From positions 62,001-126,000 of the forward strand of contig NZ_FPEG01000003.1 of the NCBI RefSeq assembly GCF_900117395.1: a stretch of 64,000 nt of DNA, in the 5' to 3' direction. Positions 7,758 to 16,534 of the stretch are shown in pieces (within the stretch, counting starts at the first letter, position 1; each line of letters begins with the position of its first letter). Source of the DNA: Agrococcus sp. Marseille-P2731 (lineage in GTDB: Bacteria > Actinomycetota > Actinomycetes > Actinomycetales > Microbacteriaceae). The notes below the pieces were generated by a model, which ran no database searches, was not told where the DNA came from, and worked only from the letters and a program-made list of their open reading frames with translations. The translations under genes were made by a program, and so were the position numbers.

Positions 7758-10358
7758 TCAGCGCGCCGCCTGCCGTGGTGAGCCGCCGGAACCGGCCTCC
7801 CGCAGCGCCGCAGCGAGGTATGGAGCGGTGCGGCTCGCCGAGCTGACCGCGACCTGCACCGGCGTCCCCTCCGCGACCACGGTGCCCCCGGCCGCCCCGG
7901 ATCCGGGGCCGAGGTCGACGACCCAGTCCGCTTCTGCCACCACGCGCATGTCGTGCTCGACCATGATCACCGTGCTGCCGCCGTCGACGAGGTGGTGCAG
8001 GTGCGTCATGAGCCGATCCGCGTCGGCGGGGTGGAGGCCGGAGGTCGGCTCGTCGAGCAGGTAGAGGGTGTCGCCACGCTGCCCCCTGCGCAGCTCCGCG
8101 GCCAGCTTCACGCGCTGCGCCTCGCCACCCGAGAGCTCCGTCGCGGGCTGCCCGAGCGCGACGTAGCCGAGGCCGACATCCAGGAGCGCGTCCAGGTGGC
8201 GGTGCACGTCGTCGTCCTCGAACCACTCGCGCGCATCCGCGACGCTCATCGCCAGCACATCCGCCACGGTCCTGCCGTCGAGCTCGACCTCGAGCGTCTC
8301 GGGGTTGTAGCGGCTGCCCCCGCAGGTGGTGCACGGCGCGTGCACCGTCGGGAGGAAGAGCAGCTCGACCTCCATCGTCCCCTCCCCCTTGCAGGTCGGG
8401 CAGCGGCCGGCCGGCAGGTTGAAGGAGAACCGGCTGGCCGAGTAGCGGCGGCGTCGCGCTTCCGGGGTGGCGGCGAAGAGCGCGCGGATGCGGTCGAACA
8501 GCCCGGTGTAGGTGGCGACGTTCGATCGTGAGGTGCGGCCGATGGGTCGCTGGCTGACCTGCACGATGCGCCGCAGCCGCTCCCCGGGGCCGCGCGCGCT
8601 GCCAGTGGTCGAGGCCTCGGTCGCGATCGCCAGCGGATCGTCGGCCGCAGTCGAGCCCTCGTCGGCGCGCGCCTCGTCGGCGTCCAGCTCGCTCGCGAGG
8701 CTCGCCTGCAGCAGCTCGGGCAGCGCCTGGGCGACGAGCGTCGACTTGCCGGAGCCCGACACCCCGGTGACCGCGGTGAGCGCGCCGAGCGGGAAGGCCA
8801 CCGAGAGGTCGCGGATGGTGTGCCGCGTCACGCCCTGCAGCTCGATCCGGCCGTCGCCCTCGCGCGGGGTGCGCGGGCTACGCGCAGGTGGCGGTGCGTC
8901 GAAGAGGTACCGCCGCGTGACCGAGGCCTCAGCGCCTCGCAGCCCGTCGAGCGGACCGGAGTAGACGACCGTCCCGCCCTGGGCTCCTGCGCCCGGCCCG
9001 ATGTCCACGATCCAGTCGGCAGCACGGATGACGTCGAGCGAGTGCTCGACGAAGTAGACGGTGCTGCCCGAGTCGCGCAGGCGCGCGAGGATGCGCAGCA
9101 GCGGCTCGGTGTCGGCCGGGTGCAGCCCCGCAGATGGCTCGTCGAGCACGAAGACGACGCCGAACAGCTGCGAGAGCACCTGCGTCGCCAGCCGCATGCG
9201 CTGCAGCTCGCCGGAGGAGAGCGATCCGGTCGTGCGATCGAGCGAGAGCGAGCCGAGCCCGAGGTCGACGATGGGCGCGATGCGGGCGAGCGCCTCGGAG
9301 ACCAGGCGCCGCGCCGCGAGCAGCTGCTCGGGCGCGAGCGCGCCCGCGCGCCCTTCCCCTCCCTCATGCTCCGCCGCCCACTCCGGGCTCAGCACCTGCT
9401 CGAGCAGCGCCGCGACGTCATCGAGCGGCATCGCCGAGAGCTCGACGATGTCGTTGCCCTCGAAGGTGACGGCGAGCGCCTCAGGCTTCAGCCGCTTGCC
9501 GCCACAGCTCGGGCAGGCGATCGAGACCATGAAGGACGCCGCCCGCTCGCGCATCCGCGCGCTCTTCGAACCCGCGAAGGTGGACAGCACGTAGCGCCGC
9601 ACGCCGAGGAACGTGCTCATGTAGCGAGGCTCGACGCCCTCGGCGACCGCCCGCTGCACCTCGGCCGGGGAGCGATCGGTGTAGACCGGCACCTGCGGCG
9701 ACTCGTCCGTGTGCAGCGCCCAGTCGCGCTGCTCGCGCGTGAGCTCGCGCCACGGGATGTCGATGTCGTAGCCGAGCGAGATGAGGCTGTCGCGCAGCTG
9801 CTTGCCGTGCCAGGCGGTCGGCCAGGCGGCCAGGGCGCCCTCGCGGATCGTGAGGGAGTCGTCGGGCACCATCAGCCGCTCCGGCACGTCGTGCACGCGG
9901 CCGAGGCCGTGGCAGGTGGGGCACGCGCCCTGCACGGTGTTCGTCGAGAAGTCCTCTGCGAGCAGCATCGGCGCACCCTCGGGGTAGGTGCCGACGCGCG
10001 AGTAGAGCATGCGCACGACGTTCGCGATGGTGGTCGCGCTGCCGACGGTCGAGCGGGCAGAGCCGCCGGAGCGCTGCTGCGGCAGCGCCACTGCCGGGGG
10101 CAGTCCAGTGATGGCGTCGACGTCGGGGCTGCCCACCTGGTGCATCAGGCGCCGGGCGTAGGGCGCGACCGACTCGAAGTAGCGCCGCTGCGACTCGGCG
10201 TAGATGGTGCCGAACGCCAGCGAGCTCTTGCCGGAGCCCGAGACGCCGGTGAACGCGACGAGCGCGTCGCGCGGGATGTCGAGGTCGACGCCCTGCAGGT
10301 TGTGCTCCCGCGCGCCGCGGACGCGGACGCGATCGAGGTCTCGCTCCTGCGCCGTCAC
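7758..10358 (-). CDS. UvrA-like excinuclease ATPase paralogue (short, UvrA2/DrrC type)
   Basis: An 866-residue tandem ABC ATPase of the UvrA family. Both nucleotide-binding sites are complete: GVSGSGKSSL, then SSGELQRMRLATQV; GVSGSGKSTL, then LSGGEAQRVKLAAEL with LLDEPTSGLHPAD. Zinc-finger motifs CPTCHGLG, CPSCGGKRL, CPTCKGEG and CTTCGG are present. After QQRSGGSARSTVGS it runs directly from YSRVGTYPEG to the CPTC module. It therefore lacks the UvrB-binding and DNA-insertion domains of canonical UvrA (about 950 residues). Family members act in DNA-intercalator resistance rather than standard excision repair. The GTG start overlaps the CinA-like stop (GTGA). Confidence 0.85.
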   Translation of the reverse strand: MTAQERDLDRVRVRGAREHNLQGVDLDIPRDALVAFTGVSGSGKSSLAFGTIYAESQRRYFESVAPYARRLMHQVGSPDVDAITGLPPAVALPQQRSGGSARSTVGSATTIANVVRMLYSRVGTYPEGAPMLLAEDFSTNTVQGACPTCHGLGRVHDVPERLMVPDDSLTIREGALAAWPTAWHGKQLRDSLISLGYDIDIPWRELTREQRDWALHTDESPQVPVYTDRSPAEVQRAVAEGVEPRYMSTFLGVRRYVLSTFAGSKSARMRERAASFMVSIACPSCGGKRLKPEALAVTFEGNDIVELSAMPLDDVAALLEQVLSPEWAAEHEGGEGRAGALAPEQLLAARRLVSEALARIAPIVDLGLGSLSLDRTTGSLSSGELQRMRLATQVLSQLFGVVFVLDEPSAGLHPADTEPLLRILARLRDSGSTVYFVEHSLDVIRAADWIVDIGPGAGAQGGTVVYSGPLDGLRGAEASVTRRYLFDAPPPARSPRTPREGDGRIELQGVTRHTIRDLSVAFPLGALTAVTGVSGSGKSTLVAQALPELLQASLASELDADEARADEGSTAADDPLAIATEASTTGSARGPGERLRRIVQVSQRPIGRTSRSNVATYTGLFDRIRALFAATPEARRRRYSASRFSFNLPAGRCPTCKGEGTMEVELLFLPTVHAPCTTCGGSRYNPETLEVELDGRTVADVLAMSVADAREWFEDDDVHRHLDALLDVGLGYVALGQPATELSGGEAQRVKLAAELRRGQRGDTLYLLDEPTSGLHPADADRLMTHLHHLVDGGSTVIMVEHDMRVVAEADWVVDLGPGSGAAGGTVVAEGTPVQVAVSSASRTAPYLAAALREAGSGGSPRQAAR

Positions 10359-11080
10359 GCGACGGCTCGGCGGGTCGCCTCGAGGCGCTCGATCGCTTGG
10401 TCGATGCGGGAGGCGTCCGTGCCGCGGACGACGATGTTGGTGCCGAAGACCATCCCGTCGTGGAACGGGTAGGAGCCGATGTTGAGGTCGGGCAGCTCGA
10501 GCGCCAGCTCGCGCAGCGGCGCCGCGATGCGACCCTCTCCGACGTCGAACCGCAGCTCTCGCGAGCGCACGGGCAGGCCCGCCTCGAGGGTCGGCAGCAG
10601 CGCGTCGAGCATGGCCACGAAGATGGCCGGCACGCCCGCCATGACGTGCACGTTGCCGATCGAGAAGCCCGGTGCGCCGCTGATCGGGTTGACGATCAGG
10701 TCGGCGCCGTGCGGGATGCGCGCCATGCGCAGGTGCTCGGGCGTCAGCACCCTGCCGGTCCCGACGGCGGCCTGCAGCGCCGCTCGCGCATCATCGCGCA
10801 CGTCGACCCCGACCCCGAAGGCGCCAGCCACCGCATCCGCCGTGATGTCGTCGTGCGTCGGGCCGATGCCGCCGGACGTGAGCACGTGCGTGTGCGCGGC
10901 CCGCAGCGCGTTGAGCGCATCGACGATCACCGCGTGGTCGTCGGGCACCACGCGGATCTCGCGGAGGTCGATGCCGAGTCGCCCCAGCTGGCCGGCGGCG
11001 TAGTGGGCGTTGGCCTCGCGCGTGCGGCCGGAGAGGATCTCGTCGCCGATCACGAGCATGGCAGCGGTCGGGTTGGTCAT
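10355..11080 (-). CDS. CinA N-terminal (molybdopterin-binding MoaB/Mog-like) domain protein
   Basis: A 241-residue protein carrying only the competence-damage-inducible CinA N-terminal domain. Residues 8-20 (LVIGDEILSGRTR) and 68-82 (TSGGIGPTHDDITADA) are its hallmark MoCF-fold motifs. In CinA the fused C-terminal deamidase works in NAD recycling; here that domain is absent, as in stand-alone eukaryotic FLAD1-like N-domains and many actinomycete proteins. It is probably a pyrophosphatase acting on ADP-ribose- or FAD-type substrates. It overlaps the UvrA paralogue by 4 nt and leads that two-gene operon. Confidence 0.85.
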   Translation of the reverse strand: MTNPTAAMLVIGDEILSGRTREANAHYAAGQLGRLGIDLREIRVVPDDHAVIVDALNALRAAHTHVLTSGGIGPTHDDITADAVAGAFGVGVDVRDDARAALQAAVGTGRVLTPEHLRMARIPHGADLIVNPISGAPGFSIGNVHVMAGVPAIFVAMLDALLPTLEAGLPVRSRELRFDVGEGRIAAPLRELALELPDLNIGSYPFHDGMVFGTNIVVRGTDASRIDQAIERLEATRRAVA

Positions 11081-11237
11081 GGCTCCAGCCTGCCCCTCCC
11101 GCCTGTGGGAAGCGAATCGCCGAGCTGTACCGGAACGTGCTGGGGGTGCCGCCCGCTGCGCGCAGATCGACCCGCCGCAGCGGGTGCGTTGCGTGCTTGG
11201 CTGGGCACCACCCGCGCACGCTCGAGAGGATCATCCG

Positions 11238-12077
11238 ATGCCCACTGCCTACGACTTCGTCCAGGTCGATGTCTTCTCGCCGGAGCCCTACCGGGGCAAT
11301 CCGGTCGCAGTGATCCACGGCGCAGATGCGCTCGACGCCGCGACGATGCAACGGGTCGCCCGCTGGACGAACCTGTCGGAGACGACCTTCTTGCTGCAGC
11401 CGACCTCCCCGGAGGCCGACTACCGGGTGCGCATCTTCACGCCCGGCGGCGAGTTGCCGTTCGCCGGGCACCCCACGCTCGGGTCTGCGCACGCGTGGCT
11501 GGAGGCGGGCGGTCAGCCGAAGTCGTCTGATCGCGTCATCCAGCAGAGCGAGGCGGGGCTCGTGCCCGTCCGCCGCGGGGAGCTGCTCTCCTTCGCCGCT
11601 CCCCCGATGCGCCGGACCGGCGCGATGATCGAGGCGGAGCTCGCACCGCTGCTCGCCGCGCTCGGCGTCGCGCCGGAGCGCGTGCTCGATCACCAGTGGG
11701 TCGACAACGGACCCGGCTGGTGCGTGGTGCGACTGCGCACCGCGCAGGAGGTCCTCGACCTCGACCCCGATCTCTCCGGCATCCCTGAGGCGATGGTCGG
11801 CGTCATCGGCGCCTACCCCGCCGGCTCCCCGCACGCCTTCGAGATGCGGACCTTCGCTCCGGGCGTCGGTGTGCCGGAGGATCCGGTGTGCGGCAGCATG
11901 AACGCCTCGGTCGGGCAGTGGCTCACGTCGACTGGCGTGGTCGACGGCGACTACGCCGTCTCGCAGGGGCAGAGGCTCGGCCGAGCCGGCAGCATCGCGA
12001 TCTCGCTGGACGACGACGGCCAGGTCTGGGTGGGCGGCGCGACGACCACCCGCTTCCGCGGCAGTGCGCTGATCTGA
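11238..12077 (+). CDS. PhzF-family isomerase-like protein
   Basis: A 279-residue PhzF/DapF-fold protein. Family blocks are FVQVDVFSPEPYRGNPVAVI at the N-terminus, the catalytic-Glu strand NLSETTFLL (about 45-53), RIFTPGGELPFAGHPTLGSAHAW, and in the second half FAPGVGVPEDPVCGSMNASVG, followed by GQRLGRAGSI. Phenazine PhzF catalyses a [1,5]-proton shift, but most homologues outside phenazine clusters have unknown substrates, and no phenazine gene is nearby. ATG 11238 is preceded by GAGAGGA. It is transcribed away from the CinA-like gene. Confidence 0.88.
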   Translation: MPTAYDFVQVDVFSPEPYRGNPVAVIHGADALDAATMQRVARWTNLSETTFLLQPTSPEADYRVRIFTPGGELPFAGHPTLGSAHAWLEAGGQPKSSDRVIQQSEAGLVPVRRGELLSFAAPPMRRTGAMIEAELAPLLAALGVAPERVLDHQWVDNGPGWCVVRLRTAQEVLDLDPDLSGIPEAMVGVIGAYPAGSPHAFEMRTFAPGVGVPEDPVCGSMNASVGQWLTSTGVVDGDYAVSQGQRLGRAGSIAISLDDDGQVWVGGATTTRFRGSALI

Positions 12078-12086
12078 GGGCCCGGC

Positions 12087-13013
12087 TCACTGACGGGGGG
12101 CAGCGCGCTCCTGCGAGGCCGCAGGATCGCGCTCGGCAGCCGCGGTCGGTTCGGCCTTGCCGATGAAGCCTTCGCTCGCCGCCCACGATGCGAGCAGCCG
12201 AAGCGCGTCGGCGCTCGGCGATCCGGGGACCGCGGGGTAGGTCGTCAGCGTCATCCCGCGGTCGCCGTGCAGCGGCACCGAGAGGTAGTGGAGCTCGAGC
12301 GCCCCGACGACGGGGTGCACGAACCGCTTGAGGCCGGCGTAGTGGTGGCGCACGTCGTGGGCCGCCCAGAGGGTGCGGAACTCCTCGCTTCTCATCGACA
12401 GCTCGCCGATGAGCGAAGCAAGGCCCGCGTCGTGGGGGTTGCGACCGGCCTCGCCGCGAAGGATCGCGACATTCATGTCAGCGCTGCGCTGCCACTCGGG
12501 GAAGTAGGCCTTCGCGCGCGAGTCGAGGAAGATGAAGCGCGAGACGTTGGCCGGCCGCTCGGCGCCCGCGTACATCGGCGAATGGAGCGCATAGCCGAGC
12601 TCGTTGCCCGCGACGAGGTCCATGCGATGGTTGAGCACGATCGCGGGTGCGTCGGTGATCGCGTCGAGCAGATAGCGCACCTCGGGCCGCACGTCGGTCG
12701 CAAGCGGCTTCCGCTGCACCCGCGGCGAGGCTTGGGATGAGCGGGCGAGGTCGAAGAGGTGCTCCCTCTCGGCGTCGTCGAGGCGCAGCGCGCGGGCGAT
12801 GGACTCGAGCACTTCGTCGGAGACGCCTTTCAGGTTGCCTCGTTCGAGCCGAGTGAAGTAGTCGACGCTCACGCCGGCGAGCCGGGCCACCTCCTCGCGG
12901 CGCAGTCCTGTCACGCGGCGGCGGTCGCCGAAGGTCTCGACGCCGGCTTGCTCCGGCGTGATCCGGGAGCGGCGGCTGACGAGGAACTCCCTGACCTCCG
13001 CGCGATTGTCCAT
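12087..13013 (-). CDS. XRE/MmyB-type transcriptional regulator
   Basis: A 308-residue regulator. The N-terminal helix-turn-helix (about 33-80) includes RVTGLRREEVARLAGVSVDYFTRLERGN. It is followed by the MLTR/MmyB ligand-binding PAS-like domain (about 105-275, including the ERPANVSRFIFLD stretch). MmyB-type regulators bind fatty-acid or other small ligands and usually control a neighbouring short- or medium-chain dehydrogenase. Here the divergently transcribed alcohol dehydrogenase begins 147 bp away, so it is the probable target. The C-terminal 25 residues are Ala/Glu/Arg-rich and disordered. Confidence 0.9.
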   Translation of the reverse strand: MDNRAEVREFLVSRRSRITPEQAGVETFGDRRRVTGLRREEVARLAGVSVDYFTRLERGNLKGVSDEVLESIARALRLDDAEREHLFDLARSSQASPRVQRKPLATDVRPEVRYLLDAITDAPAIVLNHRMDLVAGNELGYALHSPMYAGAERPANVSRFIFLDSRAKAYFPEWQRSADMNVAILRGEAGRNPHDAGLASLIGELSMRSEEFRTLWAAHDVRHHYAGLKRFVHPVVGALELHYLSVPLHGDRGMTLTTYPAVPGSPSADALRLLASWAASEGFIGKAEPTAAAERDPAASQERAAPRQ

Positions 13014-13160
13014 GCGATCGACGGTATCTCCCGGACGCCTCGCGAGGGAGGTCCTGCCGGAACCCGTCACAGCGGGGCCCTTCCCCGATCGCGCGCCACG
13101 CGGTCGACTGTAGGCACCCATCCGCGCCCGTCTGACGGCGGGCCCCACGAAGGAGCGCTC

Positions 13161-14198
13161 ATGCGAGCAACCATGATGTACGGCGCGGGCGATGTCCGCG
13201 TCGCCGAGGTCGCCGATCCCACGATCGTAGAGCCGACCGACGCGATCATCCGCGTCACCTACGCGTGCGTGTGCGGCTCCGACCTGCACCCGTACCACCA
13301 GCTCGACGAGACGCCCGAAGGCCGCCCGATGGGCCACGAGGCCATCGGCGTCATCGAGGAGCTCGGCTCCGACGTCGCGTCCCTCTCGGTCGGCGACACC
13401 GTCATCGTCCCGTTCGCCTTCTCAGACGGCACGTGCTCGTTCTGCCGCGACGGCATCACCACGTCATGCGTGCACGGCGGGTTCTTCGACGGCCTCGAGA
13501 CCGGCGCGACCCAGGCGGAGCGCCTCCGCGTCCCGCACGCTGACGGCACGGCCGTCGTCATCCCCGCCGGCACCGACGAGTCGCTCATGCCGTCGCTGCT
13601 CACGCTCTCGGACGTCTACCTGACGGGCCACCACGCCGCCGTCCGCGGCGGAGTGGAGCCCGGGAAGACGGTCGCCGTGATCGGCGACGGCGCGGTCGGC
13701 CTCTCGGCCGTGCTCGCTGCGAAGCAGCTCGGCGCTGAGACGATCGTCCTCATGGGCCGTCACGAATCGCGCACCGACCTCGGGCGAGAGTTCGGCGCCA
13801 CCCACGTCGTCGCCGAGCGCGGCGAGCAGGGCATCGCGAAGGTCCTGGAGCTCACCGGGGGCGAGGGTGCGCACGTCGTGCTCGAGGCCGTCGGTCACAT
13901 GCCTGCCTACGAGCAGTCGTACGGGATCGTCCGACCGGGCGGCACCATCTCGCGCGTCGGCGTGCCGCAGTACGAGGATGCCCCGGTCGGCTTCGCCTCG
14001 CTGTTCGGCAAGAACGTGACCCTCACGGGCGGCCCCGCGACCGTCCGCGCCTACCTCGAGGCTGCGCTGCCGCTCGTGCTCGACGGCATCATCGAGCCCG
14101 GTCGCGTGTTCGACCGAGAGCTGCCCCTCGACCAGATCCCCGAGGCCTACCGCCTCATGGACTCGCGCGAGGCGCTCAAGGTGCTCATCCGTCCGTAG
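13161..14198 (+). CDS. Zinc-dependent medium-chain alcohol dehydrogenase
   Basis: A 345-residue NAD(P)-dependent MDR dehydrogenase. Catalytic zinc ligands are in CVCGSDLH (about 37-44) and GHEAIG (about 58-63). A reduced structural-zinc lobe (CSFCRDGITTSC) has three cysteines. The Rossmann motif VAVIGDGAVGLSAVLAAKQLG follows at about 170-190. It oxidises an alcohol or reduces an aldehyde; the pattern is close to threonine dehydrogenase/YjmD-like enzymes, and the substrate is unknown. ATG 13161 follows AAGGAGCGCTC. The divergent MmyB-type regulator is likely to control it, and a strong hairpin follows the stop. Confidence 0.9.
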   Translation: MRATMMYGAGDVRVAEVADPTIVEPTDAIIRVTYACVCGSDLHPYHQLDETPEGRPMGHEAIGVIEELGSDVASLSVGDTVIVPFAFSDGTCSFCRDGITTSCVHGGFFDGLETGATQAERLRVPHADGTAVVIPAGTDESLMPSLLTLSDVYLTGHHAAVRGGVEPGKTVAVIGDGAVGLSAVLAAKQLGAETIVLMGRHESRTDLGREFGATHVVAERGEQGIAKVLELTGGEGAHVVLEAVGHMPAYEQSYGIVRPGGTISRVGVPQYEDAPVGFASLFGKNVTLTGGPATVRAYLEAALPLVLDGIIEPGRVFDRELPLDQIPEAYRLMDSREALKVLIRP

Positions 14199-14213
14199 TC
14201 CGCGACGCTGCAC

Positions 14214-14248
14214 GTCGGAGGGCTCGACCATCGGCAGAGCCCTCCGAC
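14214..14248 (+). terminator. Hairpin downstream of the alcohol dehydrogenase
   Basis: A perfect 12-bp stem (GTCGGAGGGCTC / GAGCCCTCCGAC) with an 11-nt loop lies 15 nt after the stop codon. There is no T-tract, as is common for terminators in GC-rich actinomycetes. Confidence 0.65.
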
Positions 14249-14358
14249 CCAGGTCGGCCGGTCGGTCGGCCACCGGCGAGGCGCTCCTCCGAGCGGCTCC
14301 CGCTCGCAGCGTGACGCAGCCCGTGGCGGGCCGCGCCCGAGCATGGAACAGTGAGGGG

Positions 14359-14877
14359 ATGGCTCCTTCTCGTTCCCCGCTCGCGGAGTCGAGCGCGGTG
14401 CAGTCGTCCTGGCCCGCTCGCGCCCGCTACTCCACCCGCAACGCCTGGTCGGGAGCGCTGTTCGGCATCGGCCTCGTGGCGTTCGTCGATGAGGCCGTCT
14501 TCCATCAGCTCCTCCACTGGCACCACTTCTACGACCGGGGCACGACCGAGCTCGGCCTCGTGTCCGACGGCCTCTTCCACGCCGTGAGCTGGTTCGCCAC
14601 GATCGCGGGGCTCTTCCTCCTCGCCGACCTCCGCCGCCGAGGGGCGCTCTGGTGGAAGCGATGGGTGGGCGGGGTGCTGCTGGGCGCCGGTGGCTTCCAG
14701 CTGTACGACGGCATCGTGCAGCACAAGCTCCTGGGTCTCCACCAGATCCGCTACGTCGACGATCTGCTCCCCTACGACCTGACGTGGAACCTCGCCGCCG
14801 TCGCCCTCGCGATCGCCGGGCTGGTGCTCCTGCTCCTGACCCGGCGGTCCACGGCGCTCTCGCGCGATCCCTCATGA
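14359..14877 (+). CDS. DUF2243 family membrane protein
   Basis: A 172-residue membrane protein with four predicted helices (about 32-52, 74-94, 100-122 and 142-162). The motifs GFVDEAVFHQLLHWHHFY-like (GLVAFVDEAVFHQLLHWHH) and LYDGIVQHKLLGLHQIR identify DUF2243, with several intramembrane histidines suggesting metal or haem contact. DUF2243 genes are regularly linked to a caa3-oxidase assembly (CtaG) gene, and the next gene is exactly that, overlapping by ATGA. ATG 14359, preceded by GTGAGGGG, is preferred to an upstream GTG at 14311. Confidence 0.85.
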   Translation: MAPSRSPLAESSAVQSSWPARARYSTRNAWSGALFGIGLVAFVDEAVFHQLLHWHHFYDRGTTELGLVSDGLFHAVSWFATIAGLFLLADLRRRGALWWKRWVGGVLLGAGGFQLYDGIVQHKLLGLHQIRYVDDLLPYDLTWNLAAVALAIAGLVLLLLTRRSTALSRDPS

Positions 14878-15710
14878 CGCTCGCGGCGCCGATGCATCCG
14901 CACCACGCGAGCGGGAGCTTCTCGCTCGACCTCGTGCTCATCGGCATCGCTGTCGCCGCAGCGGCGCTCTACGCGCTCGGTGTGATCCGCGCGGGTCGTC
15001 GGGGCCGGCGCTGGCCTGCGTACCGCACCATCTGCTGGATCCTCGGGATCGCCGCCGCGACGGTCTCGGTCGCCGGGCCCCTCGCCGCCGCGGCCCACAG
15101 CAGCTTCGTCGCGCACATGTGGGCGCACCTGCTGGTCGGGATGCTCGCACCGCTGCTGCTGGTCGCAGCGGCACCAGTGACGCTGGCGCTCCGGGCGCTC
15201 GATGTGCTCTCCGCGCGCCAGCTCTCGCGCCTGCTGCGCACGCGTCCTGTCCGCGTCGTCGCGCATCCGCTCACCGCCGCACTGCTCAACGCCGGCGGCC
15301 TGTGGCTCATCTACCTGACGCCGCTCTTCGCGTTGATGCAGAGCAGCCAGCTCATGCACGTCGCCGTCCACGCGCACCTGCTGCTGGCCGGCTACCTCTT
15401 CACGGCGGCCGTCATCGGCGTCGACCCGAACCCGCACCGCCTGGCTCGTCCCTGGGTCGCCGGCATCGTGGTCCTGACCATGGCATCGCACAGCATCCTC
15501 GCGAAGCACCTCTACGCGAACCCACCGGCCGCCGTGCCTGTGCTCGAGGCGCACGACGGCGCCCAGCTGATGTACTACGCCGGGGCCTGGCTCGAAGCCG
15601 CGATCGTCGTCATCTTCTGCGCCCAGTGGTACCGAGCCTCAGGGATCCGTGAGCGCCGACGACCCCGATCTGAGCATTCTTTCAATGCGGCCCCGCGCCG
15701 CGAGTCGTGA
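14874..15710 (+). CDS. CtaG-type cytochrome c oxidase assembly factor (caa3_CtaG family)
   Basis: A 278-residue multi-helix membrane protein. It has seven hydrophobic segments with the family histidines in AHMWAHLLVGMLAPLLL (about 77-93), VHAHLLLAGYLFTAAVIGVDPNPHR and ASHSILAKHLY. Homologues help deliver copper to haem-copper oxidases in the cytoplasmic membrane. Translation is coupled to the DUF2243 gene through a 4-nt overlap. No oxidase subunits are in this window, so it acts on a distant complex or on other copper proteins, possibly including the copper amine oxidase at 41 kb (the latter is speculation). Confidence 0.87.
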   Translation: MTLAAPMHPHHASGSFSLDLVLIGIAVAAAALYALGVIRAGRRGRRWPAYRTICWILGIAAATVSVAGPLAAAAHSSFVAHMWAHLLVGMLAPLLLVAAAPVTLALRALDVLSARQLSRLLRTRPVRVVAHPLTAALLNAGGLWLIYLTPLFALMQSSQLMHVAVHAHLLLAGYLFTAAVIGVDPNPHRLARPWVAGIVVLTMASHSILAKHLYANPPAAVPVLEAHDGAQLMYYAGAWLEAAIVVIFCAQWYRASGIRERRRPRSEHSFNAAPRRES

Positions 15711-15789
15711 GGGAGCGCCCGTCGACCAGGCGCAAACTCGCACGTGCTGCACTCTTCCGCGGCGATCCCTGACGAGACAGGTACGACGG

Positions 15790-16449
15790 ATGGCTATGCC
15801 CTCCATTCACGACACCGCGCCGATGACGCCGAGCCTGCGCATCCGCAAGAAGCAGGTCACGCATCGCGCGATCACTGACGCCGCCCTCGCGCTCGCGAAC
15901 GAGCGTGGTTTCTCCAACGTCACGCTCGACCAGATCGCGGAGCGCGCCTTCATCTCGGCTCGCACCGTCACCAACTACTTCGCCTCGAAGGAAGCAGCGC
16001 TCCTCGCCGCCTTCGACACTCCCTGCGACGACCTGTTCGCGATGCTCGCCGCGAGGCCGGCAGAGGAGCATCCGCTGCGCTCGGTGCAAGCAGCCATCAC
16101 CGCCGACGTCCGCAGCTGGGATGAGTCCCGCCTCGCGCTGGTCCGCGCAAGGGAGAGCATGCTCGCGCAGAACCCGTCGGTCGCCTCGCTGCAGCTGAGC
16201 CAGCTCGAGCGCTTCGGACACGCCATCCACTCGACCCTCGCGCTGCGCGCGGGCACCGACCCCTTCTCCGAGCTCACGTCTCGACTCGCTGCGGGGATCA
16301 CGGTGATCATCCTGAAGACGGCGACCACCCGCTGGACCGAGGTGCCGGATGATGCGGCCCGCCTTGCTGCACTGCTCGATGAAGCCTTCGACGAGGCAGC
16401 GCAGGGCGACCCACTCGCGCTTCCGATCTCGGCGGCGCTGCCGGCCTGA
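15790..16449 (+). CDS. TetR-family transcriptional regulator
   Basis: A 219-residue one-component regulator. The N-terminal HTH (about 18-64) includes ITDAALALANERGFSNVTLDQIAERAFISARTVTNYFASKEA, the TetR signature; the rest is the helical ligand-binding/dimerisation domain. ATG 15790 is used, with a second ATG two codons later. It is 79 bp from CtaG on the same strand and converges with ychF. No divergent transporter or enzyme marks an obvious target, so its regulon cannot be inferred from context. Confidence 0.9.
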   Translation: MAMPSIHDTAPMTPSLRIRKKQVTHRAITDAALALANERGFSNVTLDQIAERAFISARTVTNYFASKEAALLAAFDTPCDDLFAMLAARPAEEHPLRSVQAAITADVRSWDESRLALVRARESMLAQNPSVASLQLSQLERFGHAIHSTLALRAGTDPFSELTSRLAAGITVIILKTATTRWTEVPDDAARLAALLDEAFDEAAQGDPLALPISAALPA

Positions 16450-16534
16450 CCCGAAGGCCTTCTGGGCTGTCCATGAACGCCTGCGGCCGGAGCCCGGCAG
16501 CTCTCGAGCGATTGCCCGAGGAGCCGGGCGCTGC

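Noticed and set aside
16450..16534. Possible hairpin terminator between tetR and ychF
   Set aside because: GCCGGGC/GCCCGGC-like segments are present, but no extended stem could be drawn without several mismatches, so I did not list it.
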